Below are positions 24,816 through 33,198 of a stretch of 64,000 bases of DNA, piece after piece. The DNA comes from Chitinophagales bacterium (lineage in GTDB: Bacteria; Bacteroidota; Bacteroidia; Chitinophagales; Chitinophagaceae), in the NCBI GenBank assembly GCA_026936105.1, contig JAIXKI010000002.1:526713-590712 (forward strand). The letters are read 5' to 3'. The position numbers and the translations under genes are program-made. Every line of letters starts with the position of its first letter. Positions within the stretch are counted from its first letter, which is position 1. Under the pieces are notes generated by a model that saw nothing but the letters and a program-made list of their open reading frames with translations, ran no database searches and was not told the origin of the DNA.

Positions 24816-25952
24816 ATGTCCGATTACTTGAACATCTCTGATTTTCTGATCCCTGTCAATATCCATGCGATTTCTCATGATGAGCCTTATAAAGACGGCC
24901 AGATAGGATTCACCATCTCCACTTATCATGAAGAGTTTCCTGACCTGGATGAAGTGCAGCTGGTAATTGTCGGCTGTGGCGAGCAGAGAGGCAGCGGGCT
25001 GATCCACGGGCAGAGCAATGCGCCGGATACGATACGGCGTCAGTTTTATTCCCTGTATTACTGGCATCAGGATGTTCCGATTGCCGACATCGGTAATATA
25101 AAAGCCGGATCCTTATACACGGATTCTTATGCAGCACTGAAAACAGTGGTTCATGAACTGGTCAATGACGGGAAAACGGTAATTATTCTCGGCGGATCGC
25201 ATGATCTTACATTGGCACAATACAACGCTTACGCAGAAAATAAAAAATCTATCGAAGCCGCTTGTGTGGATGCACTCATAGACCTTGACCTCGGTTCTCC
25301 ATTTAAACATGAAAGCTTCCTGATGGAAATGCTGACCGGTGAACCGAACTATATACGGCACTACAACCATATAGCCTTTCAAAGTTATTATGTACACCCC
25401 CGTATGCTGGAGACCATGGATAAACTCCGGTTTGATTGCTATCGGGTGGGCAATGTAAAGGAGAATATAGATGAGATGGAACCGGTGATCCGTAACAGCA
25501 GTCTATTCAGTTTTGATGTCTCTGCCATTGCCCATGCCTATGCACCTGCCAGCTCCACTTCACCCAACGGGCTTGATGGAGAAGAAGCTTGCTTGCTGAT
25601 GCGTTATGCCGGCTTAAGCCCGAATATAAGCAGTGTTGGTATTTACGGTTATGATGTGCAACATGACAAAGACGACCTGACCGCCAAGCAGATCGCTCAC
25701 ATGCTCTGGTATCTGCTCGATGGCAGAAGCCGCGGCAGGAGAGAAGCTACATTGGATGAAAAAGATTCTTTCAATGAATATCACACAGCTTTTGCAGAAG
25801 TGGAAACCACTTTTTTGCAAAGCAGGAAGACGGGACGTTGGTGGATGCAATTGCCGGATAAAAAATTCATAGCCTGCAGTTATAAAGATTATCTGCTGGC
25901 CAGCAGCAATGAAATTCCCGAACGGTGGCTGAGAGCACAGGAGAGAAGCTAA
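24816..25952 (+). CDS. Arginase/formimidoylglutamase-family protein with altered metal site
   Basis: A 378-residue ureohydrolase-fold protein. The block ILGGSHDLTLAQYN supplies one metal His, but the normal DAHxD motif reads DALIDLD and the normal SxDxD motif reads SFDVSAI. At least two conserved manganese ligands (the His of DAHxD and the second Asp) are therefore replaced. Bacteroidota carry related proteins annotated as formimidoylglutamase; whether they hydrolyse anything is open. ATG 24816 is preferred over GTG 24810. It stands alone between divergent pheS and the oxidoreductase gene 200 bp downstream. Confidence 0.8.
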   Translation: MSDYLNISDFLIPVNIHAISHDEPYKDGQIGFTISTYHEEFPDLDEVQLVIVGCGEQRGSGLIHGQSNAPDTIRRQFYSLYYWHQDVPIADIGNIKAGSLYTDSYAALKTVVHELVNDGKTVIILGGSHDLTLAQYNAYAENKKSIEAACVDALIDLDLGSPFKHESFLMEMLTGEPNYIRHYNHIAFQSYYVHPRMLETMDKLRFDCYRVGNVKENIDEMEPVIRNSSLFSFDVSAIAHAYAPASSTSPNGLDGEEACLLMRYAGLSPNISSVGIYGYDVQHDKDDLTAKQIAHMLWYLLDGRSRGRREATLDEKDSFNEYHTAFAEVETTFLQSRKTGRWWMQLPDKKFIACSYKDYLLASSNEIPERWLRAQERS

Positions 25953-26151
25953 AATCATTATACCGTGAAAGGAAAGCAACTGGATTCTTTTTCTCAATTT
26001 CATTTCTGAATAAACCATTGATCATTTTTTAAGTGGCTTTGCCGGATCCTTCAGAATTTTATTGGCAGGTTATCAAAAAACCTGATTTTAGAGTAGATAA
26101 ATTTTCAATTCTCTTTGAGAAAAGAAGAATTGATGATAAAAATATTTGATC

Positions 26152-27201
26152 ATGAAACCTGTGATAAAGACCGGTATCTGTTCTTATGGGATGAGTGGTA
26201 AGATCTTCCAGGCTCCGTTTATTGAGGCTCATCCCGGATTTGAATTGTCGGCGATCGTAGAAAGACATAAAAGTGATTCTTTAAAGAGATACCCTGATAT
26301 AAAACTTTACCGCTCTGTGGAAGAACTGTGTGCCGATGATAACATTGAACTGATCATTGTGAATACACCCGGTTATCTGCACTTTGAACATGCCCGTTCG
26401 GCTTTATCGGCAGGAAAGAATATTCTGGTGGAAAAACCATTTACAATTTCTGTGAGGGAAGCAGAAGACCTGATGGAACTGGCAAACAAGAAAAAACTTC
26501 AGATCACGGTTTATCAAAACAGGCGCTATGACGGTGATTTCAAAGCAGTGAAAAAAACAGTGGACGAAAATTTGTTGGGAGACCTCCGCTATGTTAAGAT
26601 CAGCCATGACCGATATCGTATTCAATACAGCGGCAAAGAACATAAGGAAGGCGGCCTCCCGGGAGCGGGAGTGATATTCGATATAGGCCCTCACCTCATT
26701 GATCAGGCATTGCAGTTATTCGGCTGGCCGCAGGCAATATTTGCTGATATCTGGAAAATGCGTGAAGAAGTGAAAGCGACGGATTATTTCAACCTTATCC
26801 TGTATTATGAAAAACTAAGAGTGCATCTGAGCGCTTCCATGGTAAGCCGCGAACAGGAATGGGGATATGTTTTACATGGAATGAAAGGAAGTTTTTTTCA
26901 AAAGCGTTCCGATCTCCAGGAAACCCAATTGATGGCAGGCGCAGTTCCCTCACTTCAGAACTGGTGCATACCCGCAGGCAAACCGGATGGCCTGTTACAT
27001 ACCGAACTCAATGGTGAAGTAATAAGAAAAGAGACTACTGCAGCTCCGGGAAATTATATGGGCCTGTTTGATGATCTGTACAGATCTTTGACTGCCGGTG
27101 AAAAGAATCCGGTTCCGCCGCAAGAGGGATTGAATACGATCCGTATCATTGATGCCGGATTCAGGAGTGTGAATGAAAGAAAGATCGTTTTGTTGAATTA
27201 A
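26152..27201 (+). CDS. Gfo/Idh/MocA family oxidoreductase
   Basis: A 349-residue NAD(P)-dependent oxidoreductase. The Rossmann domain begins KTGICSYGMSGKIFQAPFI; the catalytic Lys lies in the family motif LVEKPF (about residue 97). The C-terminal alpha/beta domain has GPHLIDQALQLFGWP, with the conserved Asp/His region. Members act on sugars, inositols or related polyols; the substrate cannot be assigned. ATG 26152 (MKPVIKTGI) is taken as start, not TTG 26146. The following PBP4 gene starts 16 bp after the stop, so an operon is possible but functionally unexplained. Confidence 0.9.
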   Translation: MKPVIKTGICSYGMSGKIFQAPFIEAHPGFELSAIVERHKSDSLKRYPDIKLYRSVEELCADDNIELIIVNTPGYLHFEHARSALSAGKNILVEKPFTISVREAEDLMELANKKKLQITVYQNRRYDGDFKAVKKTVDENLLGDLRYVKISHDRYRIQYSGKEHKEGGLPGAGVIFDIGPHLIDQALQLFGWPQAIFADIWKMREEVKATDYFNLILYYEKLRVHLSASMVSREQEWGYVLHGMKGSFFQKRSDLQETQLMAGAVPSLQNWCIPAGKPDGLLHTELNGEVIRKETTAAPGNYMGLFDDLYRSLTAGEKNPVPPQEGLNTIRIIDAGFRSVNERKIVLLN

Positions 27202-27217
27202 AACATCAAAATTCAAA

Positions 27218-28567
27218 ATGAAAAAATATTTATTCCGTTCAGGATCGCAATGGTTGCCGGTCTTTTGCATATTGCTTTTCACTTCTTGTTCTGTTCCCAG
27301 GCAGATATCACGGTCGGCCAAAAAGACCATTGAAAACCCGTCTTTGGCCAATGCACACGTAGGCATCAGTATTTACGAACCGGCTACCGGTAAGTACTGG
27401 TTCAATTACCAGGGCGATAAATATTTCACCCCGGCCAGCAATACAAAACTGGCCACCTGTTATGTTGCACTTAAATATCTTGGCGATAGTTTGACGGGAA
27501 TTTTAAAAGCAGAGAATGACACGGCCATCTATCTTATTCCTACGGGAGATCCCACTTTCCTGCACCCGGATTTCAAGGATCATCCTGTATTTGATCTTCT
27601 GAGAAACAGCAACAAGAAAATTTATATTTCTGACGGCAACTGGCAAAGCGAAGCCTGGGGAATGGGCTGGTCGTGGGATGATTACAATGAAGACTACCAG
27701 CCGGAGCGCAGCCCCCTGCCTGTTTATGGCAATGTATTGAAATGGATACAGGATAACCAAAATGCCAGGGAAACGGCAGTGGTTTATTCATTGCCCGAAG
27801 TGAACTGGGAAGTTGATTTCAATTCGGCCAATGCAAAGAATTTTTCGGTGCAAAGGGATTTCTGTGCAAATGTGTTTCACATTACTCAGGGAAAAGAAAA
27901 GTATAAGGAGATAGAAGTGCCCTTTATCACCCATGGGCTCAAAACTTCTTTGGAACTTTTGCCGGATACTCTTCACAAGACCATAGAATGGATCAGTCCA
28001 CAAAAATTTCAGCAGCTTACCGGGCAGTTGAATTTAAAATTCAGCCCCGTGAAAAGCCAGGCTGTTGATACTTTCATGAGGCTTGGCATGCACCGCAGTG
28101 ACAACTTTTACCTGGAGCAGTCTTTAATGATGGTGAGCCAGCATTTGCTTGGAGTGATGAATGAAAAGCAGATCCTTGATACATTATTGAAAACGGATTA
28201 TAAAGACCTGCCGCAAAAACCCAAATGGGTGGGCGGCTCAGGCTTAAGTCATTACAATTTATTTTCTCCAAAGGATTTTATATCCATCCTGAATAAAATG
28301 AAAAATGATTTCGGCCTTGACAGGATGAAAAACATTTTAGCCACCGGAAATACCGGAACACTGACCAATTATTACAAAGCGGACAGCGGTTACATTTATG
28401 CCAAGACAGGAACCCTTTCAGGTGTGGTATCCCTGAGCGGGTACCTGCTTACCCGGAAGAATAAACAACTGATCTTTTCTGTGCTGGTAAATAATCATCA
28501 TTCTTCAGCGGCAACTATAAGAAGAACAGTGGAAAAATTTATTGAAGGACTCAGAAATAAGTTTTAA
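27218..28567 (+). CDS. dacB: D-alanyl-D-alanine carboxypeptidase/endopeptidase (PBP4 type)
   Basis: A 449-residue S13-family penicillin-binding protein, likely a lipoprotein: the signal ends in FTSC (Cys24). The active-site triad of motifs is visible: SxxK in PASNTKLATCYVAL, SxN in RSDNFYLEQ, and KTG in YAKTGTLSGVVSLSGYL. It trims or cleaves peptidoglycan cross-links in the periplasm. The large insert between SxxK and SxN is the usual PBP4 domain II/III region. It converges on mutL with a 19-bp gap. Confidence 0.92.
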   Translation: MKKYLFRSGSQWLPVFCILLFTSCSVPRQISRSAKKTIENPSLANAHVGISIYEPATGKYWFNYQGDKYFTPASNTKLATCYVALKYLGDSLTGILKAENDTAIYLIPTGDPTFLHPDFKDHPVFDLLRNSNKKIYISDGNWQSEAWGMGWSWDDYNEDYQPERSPLPVYGNVLKWIQDNQNARETAVVYSLPEVNWEVDFNSANAKNFSVQRDFCANVFHITQGKEKYKEIEVPFITHGLKTSLELLPDTLHKTIEWISPQKFQQLTGQLNLKFSPVKSQAVDTFMRLGMHRSDNFYLEQSLMMVSQHLLGVMNEKQILDTLLKTDYKDLPQKPKWVGGSGLSHYNLFSPKDFISILNKMKNDFGLDRMKNILATGNTGTLTNYYKADSGYIYAKTGTLSGVVSLSGYLLTRKNKQLIFSVLVNNHHSSAATIRRTVEKFIEGLRNKF

Positions 28568-28586
28568 AGAATATTCTGTCCGCAAT

Positions 28587-30455
28587 TCAGGAAGTGCGGA
28601 ATAATTTTTCCAGGTAATCTTTTTTAAACTCCAGGTAGGTAGGACTTCCATTCGGTGAAATATTGGGCGTGCTGCATTGAAACAATTCTTCCACGATTGC
28701 TTTCATTTCTTTTGCTGATAAAAGAGTACCTGCCTTCACTGCCTGCTGCCATGCCAGGGAGCGTATGATCTTTTCCCTTTTGGAGAATTTAAGTTCGCTG
28801 CTGAAATGTTTGAATTGCTCCAGCATGGATTCAATGATCTTTTTTTCATTGCCCGGTTCCGTATCGGCGGGAGTGCCTTGTACCACGTAAGTATTTTTCC
28901 CGAATGTCTCGATCAGGTATCCGAAAGAGGACAGGTCGGGAAGAAGTTCTTCCAGTAAAGTTGCATCAGCAGGAGAAAGTTCTATGGTCACCGGGAACAT
29001 GCTTCTTTGTGCAGCCACGCTTTTTCCTTTTGCCGCTTCGGTCAGCCGTTCATAAATGATGCGTTCGTGTGCTGCCTGCTGATGAATGAGGAGGAATCCG
29101 CCGGCAGAAGGAAGAAGAATGTAGGTATTCAATAATTGCGTTACGGGAAGATCTGTTGAAGCCTGCAGATTGGTATCTGATGTTTGAATGGAACTTTCCG
29201 TATAGAATACACTTTCGGGCTTTTGACCTGTTTCTTCCGCAGCCGGCTTTTCTGGTTTTTGATTTTCTGTAGTTTCAAAAAAATCCCTCCAGTGTTTCAG
29301 CTCTTCTTTTTCAATAAAGTGTGCCTGGTTTTTTTTAGTAAAGCCCTGGAAGATCCTGGTGGATGAAGCCGCTTCTTCTTTTTGTTTGGTGAATGGTTGC
29401 TGAATGGAAGGCAGTTGCTGAATGGAAGCATCCAGGTCAAAGTCCAGAGTGGGACTGATGCTGAACTGTGCCAGCGCATGCTTCACTGCTGCCTGTAAAA
29501 AAGCATAGATGATCTTTTCATCTTCAAATTTTATTTCCTGCTTGGTGGGATGGACGTTCACATCCACCTGGGCCGGATCCAGGTCAATGAACAATACATA
29601 CATCGGGTAACTGTCTGCCGGGATCATTTGCTGATAAGCATTCATCACGGCATGATTCAGGTAAGGGCTTTTGATAAAACGGTTGTTCACAAAAAAATAC
29701 TGATCGCCTCTGGTCTTCTTGGCGGTCTCAGGCTTGCCTGCAAAGCCATGAATGTTCATGTAATCGGTTTCCTCTTTTACCTGGACCAGCTTTGAATTGT
29801 AACTGTTACCCAATAACTGAAGCAGCCGCTGTTTCAGATTTCCTTTATCCAGATGAAACAACTGTTGCCCGTTGGCTGTCAGGGAAAAGAAAATATGAGG
29901 ATAAGAGAGCGCCACCCTGGTGAACTCGTCCACTATATGCCGCATTTCGGCTGCATTGCTTTTTAAAAAACTTCTTCTTGCCGGAACGTTGAAAAAAAGA
30001 TTTTTCATGGAGATGTTTGTACCGTCCGGTATGGCAACCGGCTCCTGTCTTTTTACTACACTGTTTTCAATTTCGATGTACGTGCCTGCTTCGTCTTCTG
30101 CTCTTTTTGTCTTTAATTCCACCTGTGCCACGGCGGCAATGGATGCCAGTGCTTCTCCGCGGAATCCCATGGTGCGGATATGGAACAGGTCTTCAATGCT
30201 GCGGATCTTTGAAGTGGCATGCCGTTCAAAACTCATCCTTGCATCGGTTTCACTCATGCCGGCGCCGTTGTCTATTACCTGTATCAGGCTTTTTCCTGCA
30301 TCGGCGACGATCAGCTGAATGGAAGAGGCGCCTGCATCCACGGCATTCTCCAGCAGTTCTTTCACAGCGCTGGCCGGGCGCTGAATCACTTCACCTGCGG
30401 CTATCTGGTTCGCAATATGATCGGGAAGTAATAAAATTTTATCGGTCACGGTCAT
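28587..30455 (-). CDS. mutL: DNA mismatch repair protein MutL
   Basis: A 622-residue GHKL ATPase that couples mismatch recognition by MutS to excision. The N-terminal ATPase motifs are complete: ELLENAVDAG, DNGAGM and MGFRGEALASI. A variable linker (about 330-420) precedes the dimerisation domain. The C-terminal endonuclease-type motif normally DQHAxxExxxxE is altered to HQQAAHERIIYE: the first Asp and the His are substituted, the Glu residues kept. ATG 30455 (MTVTDKILLLPDHIANQIAA) is chosen over 30515 by family alignment. MutS is not in the window. Confidence 0.94.
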   Translation of the reverse strand: MTVTDKILLLPDHIANQIAAGEVIQRPASAVKELLENAVDAGASSIQLIVADAGKSLIQVIDNGAGMSETDARMSFERHATSKIRSIEDLFHIRTMGFRGEALASIAAVAQVELKTKRAEDEAGTYIEIENSVVKRQEPVAIPDGTNISMKNLFFNVPARRSFLKSNAAEMRHIVDEFTRVALSYPHIFFSLTANGQQLFHLDKGNLKQRLLQLLGNSYNSKLVQVKEETDYMNIHGFAGKPETAKKTRGDQYFFVNNRFIKSPYLNHAVMNAYQQMIPADSYPMYVLFIDLDPAQVDVNVHPTKQEIKFEDEKIIYAFLQAAVKHALAQFSISPTLDFDLDASIQQLPSIQQPFTKQKEEAASSTRIFQGFTKKNQAHFIEKEELKHWRDFFETTENQKPEKPAAEETGQKPESVFYTESSIQTSDTNLQASTDLPVTQLLNTYILLPSAGGFLLIHQQAAHERIIYERLTEAAKGKSVAAQRSMFPVTIELSPADATLLEELLPDLSSFGYLIETFGKNTYVVQGTPADTEPGNEKKIIESMLEQFKHFSSELKFSKREKIIRSLAWQQAVKAGTLLSAKEMKAIVEELFQCSTPNISPNGSPTYLEFKKDYLEKLFRTS

Positions 30456-30746
30456 TTTCTTCTTAGCCAAAAATACATGATTTGCAAATGGTGTTTGAAT
30501 GATAAAAAAGCACAAAAAATCCCTTTAATTTATTCCGCAGGCAGATTAACAAAGTTTTTGTTATAATATCCGTAAATTCCAACATTATACTTATGATCAG
30601 AAATGCAGAGGGTTTTTGCCAATTGGCCGGGATCAATACAATACAATTGCAGTACCTAGTAGAAAAGCTGCTTATAAATCCGGTTAACTTTTTATAGAGG
30701 CAGTTTGTTGATATGTTAATAAGGGCGGACGGATACATACAGTCTT

Positions 30747-32969
30747 ATGAAATTGAACTTTGCTCTCATATTATCCATTATTGTTGCGGTAGGCCTTGTG
30801 GCTTTTGTGTTTACCGTATTTCAAAGCTCCAGCGAAAAAGAAAGCCTCGTCAGCGAACTGAAAGCGAGGACCGGACAGATCGCAAAAGAATTTTATTCAA
30901 ACAATCTCGCTTATATAGAAAGTAATGATACAGAAAAAGTACGTCATTTCATTGATAGCGTCAGCATCCATTACAATTTATTGGGAATAGCTGTTTACTA
31001 TAATAATGACAGTGTGATTACTTCCGCTCTTGCCATCCGCCCTTACCTGGCCAATTCTACCGATTACGTTTCCCGGGCTATTAATGCGGACACTACAACA
31101 GAAAGTTTTTTCACTTATGATAAGAAAAGGGTCTATCAGTTCATCAGGCCGGTGGTCAGAGGGAATATTACCAGTAATGCAATCATATTTTATTCGGATG
31201 CACAGTACATTAAAAATATGATCAATGGCATCTGGCTGAGAAATTTTGTACGGTGGTTCATTCAGGCATTGGTGATCTCTTTTGTCATTATCATGATCAT
31301 TCGCTGGGGAATCTTTAAGCCGATCAATAAGATCGTGAATTGGGTGCATGCCGCCCGGTCGGGGAATGTTGAGTTTTTAAAGAGAAAACCACCTGCCGGA
31401 TTCCTGGCGCCGCTGCACAAAGAGATTGTCAACATCACTAAAGCAATGCATGAAGCAAAAGCAGTGGCTGAAGAAGAGGCAAGACTGAGATCTCAGGCTG
31501 AATCAGTATGGACACCGGAACGGTTGAAAGTAGAAATGGAAAATTTGCTGAATGGAAAGAAAATGATTGTGGTGTCCAACAGGGAGCCCTATATGCATAT
31601 TCATTCGGGCAGGGACATACAATGCATCATGCCGGCGAGTGGAATGATCACGGCAATGGAACCGGTGCTAAAAGCGTGTGGCGGATTATGGATCGCATCC
31701 GGTACCGGAGATGCAGACAAAGAGATGGTGGATGCAAAAGATAAATTGAAAGTTCCGCCGGAAGAACCTTCTTACACCCTGCGGAGAATGTGGCTCACCA
31801 AAGAAGAAGAAGATCATTTCTATTATGGGTTTTCCAATGAGGGACTCTGGCCTCTGTGTCATATTGCCCATACCAGGCCAACCTTCAGAAAAATTGACTG
31901 GGATTATTATAAAAAAGTCAATGAGGATTTTGCCCGTGCAGTGATCGAAGAAACAGCCGGGGAAGATGACCCTTTTGTTCTGATACAGGACTATCATTTC
32001 GCCTTGCTTCCTGCGCTGATCAAAAAGGAAAAGCCCAATGCGAAAGTGGCGCTCTTCTGGCACATACCCTGGCCCAATCCCGAATCATTCGGTATTTGCC
32101 CCTGGCAAAGGGATATTTTGACCGGCATGCTGGGAGCGGATCTGATCGGGTTTCATACGCAATATCACTGCAATCATTTTCTGGAAACCATAAACAGTTC
32201 GCTTGAAGCACGAGTATTGTGGGAGAATTTTTCCGTGAACAGGGCAGGACACACCACCATGGTAAAACCGTTTCCGATCAGTATTGCATTTACACTGAAA
32301 GATTATGATGACGGAGAGGGGAAAAAGGATCCGGCGCTTTTACTCAGCCGGCACAATATCAGTGCGGAGTTTATGGGGATCGGTGTGGACCGTATTGATT
32401 ATACCAAAGGTATTGTAGAAAAGTTTTTAGCCATAGAAAGGTTTCTTGAAAAAAACCCTGCTTACCAGGAGCGGTTCACTTTTGTTCAGATTGGTGCGCC
32501 GAGCCGCACCCTGATCAAAACGTACTCAGATATGGTGAGTGAGGTAGAAAAAGAGGCAGAACGGATCAACTGGAAATTCAAATCAAAAAATTGGAAGCCT
32601 ATTTTGCTTTTAAAACATCATCACAGTCATGAGGAGATTGCTCCGTTTTATTCTTCCGCGAATTTGTGCATGGTCACTTCATTGCACGATGGAATGAACC
32701 TGGTTGCCAAAGAGTTTGTAGCCGCCAGATCGCAATCCGATGGTGTACTTATTCTCAGCCGTTTTGCCGGAGCATCGCAGGAAATGCAGGGGGCCATCAT
32801 TGTAAATCCTTATGACATTGAAAAAACAGCGGATGCAATAAAGAATGCATTGGAAATGCCGTTGGATGAACAGCAATTCCGTATGAAACAGATGCGCCAT
32901 ACAATAGTCGGGAACAATATATATTTCTGGGCAGCACGTTTGCTGAGAACTATGGCGGCTATTCATTAA
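30747..32969 (+). CDS. Trehalose-6-phosphate synthase fused to a membrane sensor-like region
   Basis: A 740-residue fusion. Residues 1-25 are a transmembrane segment, 26-164 a predicted extracytoplasmic sensor-like domain, 165-187 a second transmembrane segment and about 190-240 a HAMP-like linker (WGIFKPINKIVNWVHAARSG) with a helical spacer. From about 270 a full GT20 domain follows: VVSNREPY, FWHIPWPNPESF, GVDRIDYTKGI and SLHDGMNLVAKEF, which bind glucose-6-phosphate and a nucleotide sugar. It should make trehalose-6-phosphate at the inner face of the membrane. No OtsB phosphatase is adjacent. The architecture suggests stress-gated synthesis (inference). A 290-bp gap upstream separates it from mutL. 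Confidence 0.9.
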   Translation: MKLNFALILSIIVAVGLVAFVFTVFQSSSEKESLVSELKARTGQIAKEFYSNNLAYIESNDTEKVRHFIDSVSIHYNLLGIAVYYNNDSVITSALAIRPYLANSTDYVSRAINADTTTESFFTYDKKRVYQFIRPVVRGNITSNAIIFYSDAQYIKNMINGIWLRNFVRWFIQALVISFVIIMIIRWGIFKPINKIVNWVHAARSGNVEFLKRKPPAGFLAPLHKEIVNITKAMHEAKAVAEEEARLRSQAESVWTPERLKVEMENLLNGKKMIVVSNREPYMHIHSGRDIQCIMPASGMITAMEPVLKACGGLWIASGTGDADKEMVDAKDKLKVPPEEPSYTLRRMWLTKEEEDHFYYGFSNEGLWPLCHIAHTRPTFRKIDWDYYKKVNEDFARAVIEETAGEDDPFVLIQDYHFALLPALIKKEKPNAKVALFWHIPWPNPESFGICPWQRDILTGMLGADLIGFHTQYHCNHFLETINSSLEARVLWENFSVNRAGHTTMVKPFPISIAFTLKDYDDGEGKKDPALLLSRHNISAEFMGIGVDRIDYTKGIVEKFLAIERFLEKNPAYQERFTFVQIGAPSRTLIKTYSDMVSEVEKEAERINWKFKSKNWKPILLLKHHHSHEEIAPFYSSANLCMVTSLHDGMNLVAKEFVAARSQSDGVLILSRFAGASQEMQGAIIVNPYDIEKTADAIKNALEMPLDEQQFRMKQMRHTIVGNNIYFWAARLLRTMAAIH

Positions 32970-33198
32970 AAAGTGTAAATAGTGTACTTGAAAAAAAAGT
33001 ATTTTCTGTACACACAATAATTTGATCACAGATCGAACGCTTTTTTCTTATACGATATAAAAAAGTGACCCAATCAATTCCCTAAACTTCCTGTGCAGAG
33101 AGCATCAAATAGAATCTTTCGAAATTTGAAATGCAACTAAGGATGGAAACGATTAATTTTATAAACCTGAATTATTCAAACATGAAATTAGCTTCTGT

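Noticed and set aside
30463-30738. A 91-residue minus-strand ORF between mutL and the trehalose synthase gene.
   Set aside because: It overlaps the mutL start on the same strand, has no family features and reads like AT-rich chance coding.
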